Notes under the pieces: model-generated
What the model was told of the DNA's origin: nothing
Database searches by the model: none
What the model saw: the letters and a program-made list of their open reading frames with translations, nothing else
Program-made: the position numbers and the translations under genes
Shown here: positions 1 through 8,463 of the stretch, piece by piece
How positions within the stretch are numbered: position 1 is the first letter of the stretch
Layout of the letters: each line of letters begins with the position of its first letter
Source of the DNA: Inhella gelatinilytica
GTDB taxonomy: Bacteria; Pseudomonadota; Gammaproteobacteria; Burkholderiales; Burkholderiaceae_C
Reading direction: 5' to 3'
Length of the DNA: 64,000 nt
NCBI RefSeq assembly: GCF_016093295.1
Contig: NZ_JAEDAL010000004.1
Location: 124,001-188,000, forward strand

Positions 1-957
1 CTGGTCAGCTCGGGCACGGAAGCGGGCATGAGTGCCATCCGCCTGGCGCGTGGCTTCACCGGCCGCAGCCTGATGGTGAAGTTCGAGGGCTGCTATCACG
101 GCCATGCCGACGCCCTGCTGGTCAAGGCGGGGTCGGGCCTGGCCACCTTTGGCCACCCCACCAGCGCCGGCGTGCCGGCCGAGGTGGCCCAGCACACCCT
201 GGTGCTGCCCTACAACGACGTCGAAGCGCTCGAAGCCGCCTTCCAGACCCATGGCGATCAGCTGGCCACGGTCATCATCGAGCCCATCGCGGGCAACATG
301 AACTTCGTGCGGGCCAGCGTGCCGTTTATGAAACGCCTGCGCGAGCTCTGCACCCAATACGGGGCGCTGCTGATCCTGGACGAGGTGATGACCGGCTTCC
401 GCGTGGGCCTCTCCTGTGCCCAAGGCCTCTATGCCCAGGCCATCCCTGGCTTTGCGCCCGACCTGACCGTGCTGGGCAAGGTGATCGGCGGCGGCATGCC
501 GCTGGCAGCCTTCGGAGGCCGGCGCGACGTGATGGCCAAGCTGGCCCCCCTGGGCGGGGTCTACCAGGCGGGTACCTTGTCGGGCAACCCGGTAGCCACC
601 GCCTGCGGCCTGGCAACGCTGCAAGAGATCAGCCAGCCCGGGTTCTTTGAGAGCCTCAGTGCCAAAACCCGCAGCTTGGTCCAGGGCCTCAAAGCGGTGG
701 CGGATCGCCGGGGCGTGCCCTTCAGCATCGACAGCGAGGGCGGCATGTTCGGCTTCTTCCTGCTGCCGCAGTTGCCGCAGAACTACCAGGAAGTCATGAA
801 GACCGATGGCCCGGCCTTCAACCGCTTCTTCCACGCCATGTTGGACCAAGGGGTCTATTTCGCGCCCGCGCTGTATGAGGCCGGCTTTGTCAGTGCCGCG
901 CACACCGACGCCGACATCGCTGCCACGCTGGCGGCAGCCGAGCAGGCCTGGGCCTGA
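1..957 (+). CDS. hemL: glutamate-1-semialdehyde 2,1-aminomutase (5' truncated)
   Basis: PLP-dependent enzyme of the C5 tetrapyrrole pathway that isomerises glutamate-1-semialdehyde to 5-aminolevulinate in the cytosol. The frame is open from base 1, so the N-terminal third lies outside the window. Visible family marks are the [15 protein letters not shown] segment at the very start, CYHGHAD, the [10 protein letters not shown] aspartate motif that contacts the PLP pyridine nitrogen, and [15 protein letters not shown], which carries the Schiff-base lysine. The C-terminus ends normally in AEQAWA. It is followed after 60 bases by mpl on the same strand. Only the 5' truncation is unusual, and that is a window effect. 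Confidence 0.96.
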   Translation: MVSSGTEAGMSAIRLARGFTGRSLMVKFEGCYHGHADALLVKAGSGLATFGHPTSAGVPAEVAQHTLVLPYNDVEALEAAFQTHGDQLATVIIEPIAGNMNFVRASVPFMKRLRELCTQYGALLILDEVMTGFRVGLSCAQGLYAQAIPGFAPDLTVLGKVIGGGMPLAAFGGRRDVMAKLAPLGGVYQAGTLSGNPVATACGLATLQEISQPGFFESLSAKTRSLVQGLKAVADRRGVPFSIDSEGGMFGFFLLPQLPQNYQEVMKTDGPAFNRFFHAMLDQGVYFAPALYEAGFVSAAHTDADIAATLAAAEQAWA

Positions 958-1017
958 CCCCTCCCCTTCCTTTTGAATTGAATCCCCACGGGCACCTCGG
1001 GTGCCCGTTGTTCCATC

Positions 1018-2382
1018 ATGCACCTGCACATACTCGGCATCTGCGGCACCTTCATGGGAGGCCTGGCCGCGCTGGCCCGTGAGGCCGGCCACACCGTCAC
1101 TGGCTGCGACGCCAACGTCTATCCCCCCATGAGCACCCAGCTGCAGCAGCTGGGCATCGAGCTGATCGAAGGCTGGTCCCCGGACCAGATGGCGCTCAAG
1201 CCCGACCTGTACGTGGTGGGCAACGTCGTCAGCCGCGGCAACCCCTTGATGGAAGCCATCCTGAACGCCGGCGCCCCTTACACCAGTGGGCCGCAATGGC
1301 TGCAAGAACACGTGCTGCAGGGCCGAGCGGTGATGGCCGTGGCCGGCACCCACGGCAAGACCACCACCACGGCCATGCTGGCTTGGATCCTGGAGGATCA
1401 GGGGCTGCAGCCCGGTTATTTGATCGGCGGCGTGCCGAAAAACTTCCCCACCAGCGCGCGCCTCGGTCAGGCCGGTGCCCCATTCGTCATCGAAGCCGAC
1501 GAATACGACTCCGCCTTTTTCGACAAGCGCAGCAAGTTCGTGCACTACCGGCCCCGGGTCGCCATCCTGAACAACCTGGAGTACGACCACGCCGACATCT
1601 TCCCGGACTTGGCGGCCATCGAAACCCAGTTCCACCACTTGGTGCGCACGGTGCCCAGCGAGGGGCGCTTGATCGTCAACGCACGCGAAGAGGCGCTGCA
1701 GCGCGTCTTGGCCCGCGGCTGTTGGAGTGCCGTGCAAGCCTTTGGCGCCCGCAAGGAAGAGCCAGGCATGCTACGCGCCCGGGGCGAGCCCCATGCCTTC
1801 GATGTGCTGCGCGGCAGCCTGCGCGTGGCCCGCGTGGAGTGGGGCCTCAGCGGTGAGCACAACCAGCTCAATGCACTCGCCGCCTTGGCTGCGGCCGAAA
1901 GCGTTGGCGTGCCGCTGGACGCTGCCGCCACCAGCCTGAGCCGCTTTGAGGGCGTGTGCCGCCGGTTAGAGCTGCGCGGCGAGGCCGGCGGCGTGAAGGT
2001 CTACGACGACTTCGCCCACCACCCTACGGCCATCCGCACCACGGTGGAAGGCTTGCGCCGACGCATCGGCCCCAACGAGCGGCTGCTGGCCATCTTCGAG
2101 CCGCGCTCCAACACCATGAAGCTGGGCACGATGAAGGCCCAGTTGCCGTGGGCGCTGGAAGAGGCGGACTTGAGCTTCTGCCACCAAGGGGGCCTGAGCT
2201 GGGACGCCCGGGCCGCGCTGCTCCCGCTGGAGGACAAAGCCCTGGTTGCAGACGACATCGAAACCTTGGTGCGCCAAGTCCTGGCCGCGGCCCGACCGGG
2301 CGACCACCTGCTCTGCATGAGCAATGGGGGTTTTGGCGGCATCCATGAGCGGCTCCTCCGGAGCTTGGCCGCCCGGGCCTAA
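1018..2382 (+). CDS. mpl: UDP-N-acetylmuramate:L-alanyl-gamma-D-glutamyl-meso-diaminopimelate ligase
   Basis: Murein-recycling ligase: attaches the recovered tripeptide L-Ala-gamma-D-Glu-mDAP to UDP-MurNAc with ATP. At 454 aa it has the normal length. It shows a Rossmann-like N-terminus (HILGICGTFMGG), the Mur-ligase P-loop GTHGKTTT at residues 110-117, the Mpl-typical EADEYDSAFFDKRSKF at 159-174, and NNLEYDHADIF at 185-195. The ILGICGTFMGG start and the EADEYD block separate Mpl from MurC. The ATG at 1018 has no clear Shine-Dalgarno. The last codons fall in a short GC-rich word that recurs 1 kb downstream (see the repeat entries). Confidence 0.95.
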   Translation: MHLHILGICGTFMGGLAALAREAGHTVTGCDANVYPPMSTQLQQLGIELIEGWSPDQMALKPDLYVVGNVVSRGNPLMEAILNAGAPYTSGPQWLQEHVLQGRAVMAVAGTHGKTTTTAMLAWILEDQGLQPGYLIGGVPKNFPTSARLGQAGAPFVIEADEYDSAFFDKRSKFVHYRPRVAILNNLEYDHADIFPDLAAIETQFHHLVRTVPSEGRLIVNAREEALQRVLARGCWSAVQAFGARKEEPGMLRARGEPHAFDVLRGSLRVARVEWGLSGEHNQLNALAALAAAESVGVPLDAAATSLSRFEGVCRRLELRGEAGGVKVYDDFAHHPTAIRTTVEGLRRRIGPNERLLAIFEPRSNTMKLGTMKAQLPWALEEADLSFCHQGGLSWDARAALLPLEDKALVADDIETLVRQVLAAARPGDHLLCMSNGGFGGIHERLLRSLAARA

Positions 2383-2385
2383 GGG
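2367..2385. repeat. direct repeat copy 1 at the 3' end of mpl
   Basis: Nineteen-base word spanning the last four mpl codons and the stop. It matches 3387-3405 at 18 of 19 positions (single mismatch at 2381/3401). The two copies bracket a lower-GC segment of about 1 kb. Caution: a 13-base core of the same word also occurs near 8083 inside an unrelated gene, so GC-rich Ala/Arg codons alone may explain it. Confidence 0.35.
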
Positions 2386-2616
2386 ATCGAGGAGCGCACT
2401 GCGCCCAAGTCGCTGTGTTACGACTAGAAACTTGGATTTGCTCGGACGTTTCGGAGGCTCTTGTCGACCCCAAGCGGCTGGTCGGCTGGGTTCACCAACT
2501 GGCCTGGGAGCAGTCGCTCAAAGTTCGACATGAGCGGCGGAGGTCGGCGTGCCGGCGACTGTCCGCTTGATGGAGGGGTTGGGCGTCAGCGTCATGATGC
2601 AGGTGGACGGCGGCAG

Positions 2617-3048
2617 CTACAGGCGATCTGAGCAAGTCGTTGCACCGATCAGTGTGTAGCTGCCGTTGAAAAGCATCGGGTCGGACAGTTGTTCACTGAC
2701 GATGTGGGAGAGGGAGATACGTACCTGATTGGACTGAAAGACGACAGTCCCCTTCAGCTTTGTATTGCCGCCCCAGGGCTCACCGCGCTCCCCCTGGTAT
2801 TGGACTTTCACTAGGCGGCCATCAATTGTGCCGGCGAGAGATGGGAGCAGTACCTTAGCCGTGATCTTGGATCTTCCACTGAAGATGAGGCCAATTGGAT
2901 CGTGGGCCATATCCGGAAAATACCCCTCGATCGTCATCTCGCACCCTGGGGGCGCAGCCTGAACGGTTGCTATGGTTGCAATGGTTGGCGAACGCAATGC
3001 ACCGCAACCGGTAAGAACGAGCATTGAGAGCGAAATTGCCAATCGCAT
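2617..3048 (-). CDS. orphan lipoprotein of unknown function
   Basis: Predicted 143-residue exported lipoprotein. The ATG at 3048 gives a short signal peptide MRLAISLSMLVLTGC whose LTGC end is a lipobox, so Cys15 would be the lipidated residue; upstream in-frame starts would bury this signal and were not used. The rest is probably beta-rich and soluble (for example KITAKVLLPSLAGTIDGRL and KLKGTVVFQSNQVRISL), with a second cysteine near the C-terminus (ATTCSDRL). I do not recognise the family. Two hand-counted 60-base lines give about 52% GC against about 65% in mpl, which suggests recent acquisition or relaxed selection. It is not co-oriented with either neighbour. Confidence 0.6.
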   Translation of the reverse strand: MRLAISLSMLVLTGCGALRSPTIATIATVQAAPPGCEMTIEGYFPDMAHDPIGLIFSGRSKITAKVLLPSLAGTIDGRLVKVQYQGERGEPWGGNTKLKGTVVFQSNQVRISLSHIVSEQLSDPMLFNGSYTLIGATTCSDRL

Positions 3049-3429
3049 AGACGCCTGACGAATACCCCCCGCCGGACGCATTGGCAAGAGGGTGGAGAGA
3101 CGGGGCAGCACAAACGGCTTCTGTGTTGACGCCCAACCTGTTATCAGAAGACCGCGCAATGACAACCGGTGCTGCGTCATGCGGCACGGTCATTCGATGG
3201 CAAGTACTTGTCGAGCATGACGTTTTCCCTTGTTCTCTGCGTTTTCATCAAGCCAAAAACTGCGCCCTACTGCAAGTGCGCACTGGCGCCTTCTGAGGGG
3301 CTGGGCGCCTTGTGAGTTCAAGAGCATCATGCCAGTGACCAGTACCCTGGAAGACTTGTATTGACCCAGCACCTTTGCGCTGGTCAGGCCGCCCGGGCCT
3401 CAGGGCCGCGGTTTGCCCACCAAGACAAA
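3049..3429. other. intergenic segment without a supported gene
   Basis: Stretch between the lipoprotein gene and the terminator of the metalloprotease gene. It contains only short open frames (the best about 60 codons, minus strand around 3190-3372) with no recognisable motif or ribosome-binding site. Base composition stays below the local average up to about 3380. The second copy of the GC-rich direct repeat lies at 3387-3405. Confidence 0.5.
3387..3405. repeat. direct repeat copy 2
   Basis: Second copy of the 19-base word at the mpl 3' end (18/19 identical, same orientation, about 1,020 bases apart). It marks the right edge of the low-GC segment, 25 bases before the terminator hairpin. Confidence 0.35.
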
Positions 3430-3462
3430 GGGCCGGCAGTCCAAGACTGCCGGCCCTTTTTT
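3430..3462. terminator. intrinsic terminator downstream of the metalloprotease gene
   Basis: Perfect 11-bp stem (3430-3440 with 3446-3456), 5-base loop, and six T on the plus-strand side (3457-3462). It lies 31 bases past the stop of the minus-strand metalloprotease gene. Read in that direction the U-tract is weaker (TTTGTCTT), so it may be bidirectional. Confidence 0.75.
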
Positions 3463-3493
3463 GGGGTCGTTGCGGCCCTAAGGCCGCTTCGCC

Positions 3494-6208
3494 TTACATG
3501 CGAACCATGGTCGCCTTCAGGGCTTCGCTCAGCGCGCTCAGGCTTTCGGCCACATGGGCGCGGGTCTCCACCGAGCCACCCTTGGCTGCCGCCGCTTGCA
3601 GGTCGGCCTGCAACAGGCGGGCGTTCCAGCGCAGCATCGCCAGGGCGTCGGCCGGCATGGCCAGGCCGGACACCGCGCCACCACGGGTCAGCGTGCCGAT
3701 CAGGCCGCGCAGGTACTCGCGCTGCAGGGCCCGGCGGGTGCGGTCGATTTCAGCGCCCGTCTTGAGCTCGCTCCAGATCGCGCCCTGAACGCTGCCGTAG
3801 ACCTCGGCCAGGCTGATCGCGCCCTTGCGGTCCTTCTCCGACAGGTAGCCGGGCAGGTCCAGCAGACGCTTGGCCGTGGGGATGCTCATCAGTCGGCTCA
3901 GCGCACTCATCTGCAGGCGCAGCACGGCGCCCCCGATGTCCGCCGGAACGCCACGATCCCACTCGTTGTAGTCCAGTTGCAGGTTGCTCAGGAACTCCGG
4001 ACGGAACTTGAAGCTGTCGCTGCTGAACAGGCCAGCCGTCAGCGTCTTCAGGGCTTCGCGCTGCTTGGCCGGGGCGATGGGCGTGAACGCCGACTTGCCG
4101 TTGGTGCCCGGCGCCTCACGCGAGGCGCTCATGCCGCCCACGTACTTGGCCGCCGATTCGGCACCGCGACCCAGTTGCTGGAAGCCCGCCATCAACGAGC
4201 GGCGCGCGCGGGTGGGGTCATCGCCCGGCTTGTAGCCGCGCGTCTGCACCCGCTCCCACAGCTCCTTGCTGAGTTGCAAGCGCTTCTGGAAGTAGCCCAG
4301 CGGGTCGTCGCCCAGGTCAAAACGGTTGGCCAGCGGGTCCATGCCGTCATAAGGGCCGCCCACGCCTGCGTCCATGTCATCGGCGTAGATCAGCTGCGGC
4401 TCGGTCGAGCGGCTGGCGATCTTGTCCAGCTCTTGCTTTTCCGTCGCCGGATCGAGCGGCTTGTAGGCGTACTCGATGGCCCAGTAGTCATAGGCGCCCA
4501 GCTGGGTGTTGGTCAGCGCCGTCGGCTTCTCGCCCTTGAGCGGGATGTTGTAGGCGTTGTAGTCCATCACCGAGGCCGACAGGCCATTGGCTTCGACAAA
4601 GGCTTTGTCCTTCAGCTGAGCCTGGGTCACCACGGTCGAGGCCTTGAAGTTGTGCTTCAGACCCAGGGTGTGGCCCACCTCGTGCATGATGACGTCTTTG
4701 ATGACGGCGTTCACGAAGGCTTCGGCTTCCGGGCTGTCGGGGGCGATGTCCCCACGCGCCTCGAGCAGGTCCATCGCGAAGTTCATCTCCGAGGCGGCTT
4801 GCTCGGTGTAGTTGCAGTAGGCCGCGTGCTGGTGCTTGGACCCCAGGCGCGGCAGCGCCGCAGGGCTGTGGTCGTGGTCGCCATGGCTGGCGTGGCCGCT
4901 CACATCCTCGGCCAGGAAGCGGCGCGAGCCGCGGGCGAACACGTCGCTCATGCCGATGTCTGCATCCAAAATTTCACCGGTGCGCGGGTCCACGTGGCTC
5001 GGGCCGATGGCAAAGCCCACGTCCGCGCCGACGAACCAGCGGATGGACGCGTGGTTGGCGTCCATGTTGTCCCAGTCAGCGTCATCCGGCTGCTGTTTGA
5101 CCACGACGGCATTCTTGAAGCCGATCTTCTCGAAGGCCTTGTTCCACTCCAGGATGCCGGCCTTGACGGCCTCGCGGTAGCGGGCAGGGATGTTCTTGTC
5201 CAGCCAGTACACGATGGGCTGCTTGGGCTCCGACACCGCCGCAGCGGCGTCAGCCTTTTCCAGACGCCAGCGGTTCAGCATGTGAACGCGGTTGTTCGGC
5301 TTGATGTCCGAATCCATGTCCGTGTAGCTGGTCATGAAATGACCCAGGCGCGGGTCGATGTGACGCACGGCGGCTTGCTGCTCGGGCAGCGCGCGCAGGT
5401 TGATCACATAGTCCACAAACAGGCTGCGGGGGTCCGGCAGGGTTTGCGGGGGCGGGGGCATCGGCACCGGCATGGGCATCAGCGGCGGAGCCGGGATGCG
5501 CGGCGTGGCGAAGTGCATGCGGCCCGTGAAGGTCGAGAGCTGGGCATCCGCGCGCGTAGCCACGAAGCTGGAGTTGGCCCGGTCCAGCCCGTAGGGCATG
5601 CGGTAGGCCATCTCCAAGCGGGTGGAGTACATCGGGAAGTCGGACAGCAGGAAGCTGGCGTCCACCAGGAAGCTCTTGCGCTCCGGATGGTCGGCGCTGG
5701 CCACGGCCGTGTTGGCCAGCAAGCTGGGCGAGAAGGCCTGGGCCACCGAGGCCTTGCCCTCCGCCTTGGCGCGGAACATGTCGTTCAGGGCGACCAGCTG
5801 CAGGTTGCGGCCGACCAGGCGGAACTCCACCATCACGTCAAAGCCCATTTGGCTGGCGTACAGACCACGCTCACCCACGGCATTGGCGATATTGACCGTG
5901 AACAAGAAGGGCTTGTTCAGCATCGACCGCGGAACTTCAAGCCAGGTCTTCTCGTCTTTTTTCCAGATCGAGAACACACCGTCTTGGCTCTTGGCGTCTT
6001 TGCTGACGTCGGCGAAGGGCTTGAGCGCTGTGGCGTCCGCAGCGGCGCGGGCCGCCGCCATGGCAGCGGCTTGGGCGGGGCTGGGGGCTGCAGCGGGGGC
6101 TGCGCCGTTGGCCGGCGGGGTTTGGGCTTGGGCGCCGGTCGCAGCCATCAAGGCCAGGCTCACCGCCGACAAGGCCCACAGCGAGGCCACTTTCTTGGTC
6201 GATTTCAT
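3494..6208 (-). CDS. secreted zinc-dependent metalloprotease (DUF5117/DUF4953 type)
   Basis: Large exported gluzincin-like peptidase of the family annotated as zinc-dependent metalloprotease with DUF5117 and DUF4953 regions. The ATG at 6208 is chosen (904 aa) because an AAGAAGGA Shine-Dalgarno precedes it and it opens a good signal peptide (MKSTKKVASLWALSAVSLAL, cleavage after ATGAQA); a TTG eight codons upstream is possible. An Ala/Pro-rich spacer follows, then the conserved N-terminal region. The catalytic HEVGH is at 509-513 in MHEVGHTLGLKHNF. A proline-rich stretch around residues 240-260 and a His-rich stretch near 450 (HASHGDHDH) are visible. It stands alone as a transcription unit. Substrate is unknown. 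Confidence 0.85.
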   Translation of the reverse strand: MKSTKKVASLWALSAVSLALMAATGAQAQTPPANGAAPAAAPSPAQAAAMAAARAAADATALKPFADVSKDAKSQDGVFSIWKKDEKTWLEVPRSMLNKPFLFTVNIANAVGERGLYASQMGFDVMVEFRLVGRNLQLVALNDMFRAKAEGKASVAQAFSPSLLANTAVASADHPERKSFLVDASFLLSDFPMYSTRLEMAYRMPYGLDRANSSFVATRADAQLSTFTGRMHFATPRIPAPPLMPMPVPMPPPPQTLPDPRSLFVDYVINLRALPEQQAAVRHIDPRLGHFMTSYTDMDSDIKPNNRVHMLNRWRLEKADAAAAVSEPKQPIVYWLDKNIPARYREAVKAGILEWNKAFEKIGFKNAVVVKQQPDDADWDNMDANHASIRWFVGADVGFAIGPSHVDPRTGEILDADIGMSDVFARGSRRFLAEDVSGHASHGDHDHSPAALPRLGSKHQHAAYCNYTEQAASEMNFAMDLLEARGDIAPDSPEAEAFVNAVIKDVIMHEVGHTLGLKHNFKASTVVTQAQLKDKAFVEANGLSASVMDYNAYNIPLKGEKPTALTNTQLGAYDYWAIEYAYKPLDPATEKQELDKIASRSTEPQLIYADDMDAGVGGPYDGMDPLANRFDLGDDPLGYFQKRLQLSKELWERVQTRGYKPGDDPTRARRSLMAGFQQLGRGAESAAKYVGGMSASREAPGTNGKSAFTPIAPAKQREALKTLTAGLFSSDSFKFRPEFLSNLQLDYNEWDRGVPADIGGAVLRLQMSALSRLMSIPTAKRLLDLPGYLSEKDRKGAISLAEVYGSVQGAIWSELKTGAEIDRTRRALQREYLRGLIGTLTRGGAVSGLAMPADALAMLRWNARLLQADLQAAAAKGGSVETRAHVAESLSALSEALKATMVRM

Positions 6209-6366
6209 CAAGGGATTCCTTCTTAAACCCAAACTGCCCGCAGCAAGCGGGCCAAAAGGGCGCCACTGTTCCAGCCACGCCCCTCAGCGTCAAGGCGATC
6301 AACCCGGGGTGCGGATCGTCACAGGGGCGGCAGCCTAACGCCCAACTGCCTACACTGCGGTTCGTC

Positions 6367-6963
6367 ATGCCCCGCCCCGCCCCCCTCACCCACCTGCTCT
6401 ACCTGCACGGTTTTCGCTCCAGCCCCCAGTCGGTGAAAGCGCAGCAAATGGCCGTATGGGCTTCCCAGCAGCCGGATTTGACGTGGGTCTGCCCCCAATT
6501 GCCCCCCTCCCCCCAGGCGGCGATGGCGCTGATCGGCGATCTCGTGCGGGACTGGCCGGAGGACGGCGTGGCCGTGGTGGGCAGTTCGCTGGGTGGGTTT
6601 TATGCCGCCGCCCTCGGCAATCGGCGCCCCCACTGGCGCGTCGCGTTGCTCAACCCTGCGGTAGACCCGGCGCGCGATTTGGCCGCGTACATCGGCGAGC
6701 AGCACTACTGGCACCGCCCCGACGAAGCCTTTTACTTTCAGCCGGAGTTCGTTCAGGAACTCCAGGCCCTGCAAGCCGACATACTCACCCACCCCGCCCG
6801 CTGGTTTGCCCTGATCGCCAAGGGAGACGAGTTGCTGGATTGGCGAGAGATGATGGGCCGCTATGGCATTGGCCGCACCCTGCTTCTCGCGCACTCGGAC
6901 CACGCCCTGTCCGACTTCGAGCGCTGGCAGGCCGAATTGATTCGTTTTTTGACCCAACCCTGA
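6367..6963 (+). CDS. YqiA/YcfP-like alpha/beta-hydrolase esterase
   Basis: Small cytosolic alpha/beta hydrolase of the UPF0227 type (E. coli YqiA/YcfP), 198 aa as usual. The oxyanion segment is YLHGFRSSPQS (LHGF at 13-16), the nucleophile elbow GSSLGGFYA gives Ser74, and IAKGDELLDW and HSDHALSDFERW carry the expected acid and histidine near the C-terminus. No signal peptide. The physiological ester is unknown. No Shine-Dalgarno precedes the ATG; a TACACT -10-like hexamer at 6350-6355 ends 11 bases before it. The next gene follows after 10 bases on the same strand. Confidence 0.87.
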   Translation: MPRPAPLTHLLYLHGFRSSPQSVKAQQMAVWASQQPDLTWVCPQLPPSPQAAMALIGDLVRDWPEDGVAVVGSSLGGFYAAALGNRRPHWRVALLNPAVDPARDLAAYIGEQHYWHRPDEAFYFQPEFVQELQALQADILTHPARWFALIAKGDELLDWREMMGRYGIGRTLLLAHSDHALSDFERWQAELIRFLTQP

Positions 6964-6973
6964 CCCGTTCCTC

Positions 6974-7720
6974 ATGAATCCCCGTTTTACTGACCGCGTT
7001 GTATTGATTTCGGGTGCCGCCCAAGGCATTGGCGCCGCCACGGCACTGTGCTTTGCTGCGGAAGGGGCCCGTTTGGCGCTGCTGGACATGAACGCCAGTG
7101 CCCTGGAGGGCGTGGCTGCCCAATGCCAAGCATTGGGGGCCCAAACCCTGCAGCACGCGGGCAGCGTGGCCGACCGGTCGGTGTGGGACGGCGCGGTCGC
7201 GGCCCTCTTGGCGCGCTGGGGTCGCTTGGACGTGCTCATCAACAACGCCGGCATCACCCGCGACGCTCGCTTTGAAAAAATGAGCGTGGACCAATTCGAC
7301 GCCGTCATCGACATCAACTTGCGCGGCGTGTTTCATGGCGCGCAAGCGGTGACGCCCGCCATGGTGGCCGCCCAGCAAGGGGTCATCATCAACACCAGCT
7401 CGGTGGTGGGGCTGCACGGCAATTTCGGGCAAACCAATTACGCCGCCGCGAAGGCGGGCGTCATAGGCATGACCAAAACCTGGGCCAGGGAGCTGGGGCC
7501 CAAGGGCATCCGCGTCAATGCGGTGGCACCGGGCTTTATTGAAACGCCCATGACCGCCGCCATCCCCGACAAAGTCAGTGAAATGCTGGTGGAGCAGATC
7601 CCGCTAGGGCGCTTCGGGCGGGCCGAGGACATTGCCAATGCCTACGCGTTCTTGGCCAGCGATGCCGCCGCTTATGTCACCGGCACGGTCCTCGAAGTGA
7701 CCGGCGGGATGATGCTCTAA
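6974..7720 (+). CDS. short-chain dehydrogenase/reductase, FabG-like
   Basis: 248-residue classical SDR, closest in pattern to 3-oxoacyl-ACP or acetoacetyl-CoA reductases (NADPH-dependent reduction of a 3-keto thioester). It has the cofactor loop SGAAQGIG (13-20), INNAGIT (NAG triad 91-93), a catalytic Ser near 142, Tyr156-x3-Lys160 in YAAAKAG, and the conserved NAVAPGFIETPM. It lies 10 bases after the esterase gene and probably shares its transcript. A FabG gene inside a fab cluster would be the main fatty-acid enzyme; this one stands apart, so a paralogous or PhaB-like role is equally possible. Confidence 0.85.
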   Translation: MNPRFTDRVVLISGAAQGIGAATALCFAAEGARLALLDMNASALEGVAAQCQALGAQTLQHAGSVADRSVWDGAVAALLARWGRLDVLINNAGITRDARFEKMSVDQFDAVIDINLRGVFHGAQAVTPAMVAAQQGVIINTSSVVGLHGNFGQTNYAAAKAGVIGMTKTWARELGPKGIRVNAVAPGFIETPMTAAIPDKVSEMLVEQIPLGRFGRAEDIANAYAFLASDAAAYVTGTVLEVTGGMML

Positions 7721-7734
7721 GCCGCGGCCCCCAT

Positions 7735-8463
7735 TCAAATCGACACCGAGCCCGCGGGTCCCGTGGGCTCGTCGGGATCCGAAGCATTGCTGAGCCAGGT
7801 GTCGGGCTGATTCAGGAGCGCCTGAAAAGCTTGCACGAACTGGCCCACGTGCAAGCCGTCAACCAGCGCGTGGTGAACCTCGACGTTCATCGCCATCTCG
7901 ACCCGGCCGCCGTGCGCGCAAAACTGTCCAAACGCAATTCGGGGCGTGGCATCGTCCACCGCCGCTGTGTGAGCGTGTTGGAAGTGGGTGAAATCCAGCC
8001 AGGGCAATGTGGTGGTGTACACACAGCCCCCATGAGGCCGACCGATGCCCCAGTCAGTGCCCGGCGTTCGGGCCTGATCCATGGCCGCCCGGGCCGAGGG
8101 AATAAACGACGGCAGCTGGCGGGCATACGGCAAGTAGGCGACAGCAAAACTGCCGTCTTCACGCGCCAGCGTGATCGAGGCATCCACCTGCGTCCATTCA
8201 ACGGCCCCACCGTCGTTGCTCAGGCGCTGCCGCAGCGCAGGCACCGCATCCAGTGCGCGCAGCAGGGCGTGGTGGTAGGCCAGCAAAGGGCTGAGCGCGG
8301 CCATCTGGGGCTTCATCGCGCTCACCGCCTGCAGTAGCGCGCCAACCTCCAGCCTGGTGGTCAATCCCCAGCGCGGTTGCCGGGCATGACGATAGAACGC
8401 ATAGGCCTGGGCCCGAGGCCCCTGCAGGAGGTCGATGGAACGAACGACAGGGGCCTTGCTCAT
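7735..8463 (-). CDS. chloramphenicol acetyltransferase-like protein
   Basis: Member of the CAT fold family (PF00302-like) that transfers acetyl groups from acetyl-CoA. At 242 aa it is slightly longer than resistance CATs (about 215-220). The key evidence is VEVHHALVDGLHVGQF: His198 matches the catalytic histidine and Asp202 the structural aspartate of the HHAxxDG signature. The N-terminal half is divergent, so an acceptor other than chloramphenicol is likely. Its ATG overlaps the TGA of the upstream S9 peptidase gene by 3 bases (TCAT on the plus strand), giving translational coupling. There is no sign of an integron or transposon, so it should not be read as an acquired resistance gene. Confidence 0.75.
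   Translation of the reverse strand: MSKAPVVRSIDLLQGPRAQAYAFYRHARQPRWGLTTRLEVGALLQAVSAMKPQMAALSPLLAYHHALLRALDAVPALRQRLSNDGGAVEWTQVDASITLAREDGSFAVAYLPYARQLPSFIPSARAAMDQARTPGTDWGIGRPHGGCVYTTTLPWLDFTHFQHAHTAAVDDATPRIAFGQFCAHGGRVEMAMNVEVHHALVDGLHVGQFVQAFQALLNQPDTWLSNASDPDEPTGPAGSVSI

Noticed and set aside
2383-2616. Possible coding remnant downstream of mpl (plus strand)
   Set aside because: Short stretches translate plausibly but no start, motif or continuous frame can be supported.
3190-3372. 60-codon minus-strand open frame
   Set aside because: No Shine-Dalgarno, no recognisable domain, and it lies in the low-GC gap; not enough to call a gene.
3554-6226. 890-codon open frame antisense to the metalloprotease gene
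   Set aside because: High GC at third positions keeps the opposite strand open; composition is Arg/His/Gly/Val-rich with no motif, while the minus-strand protein has a signal peptide and HEVGH.
7735-8463. Acquired chloramphenicol resistance gene
   Set aside because: Local composition is normal, no mobile element is nearby, the protein is divergent, and it is coupled to a chromosomal peptidase gene.
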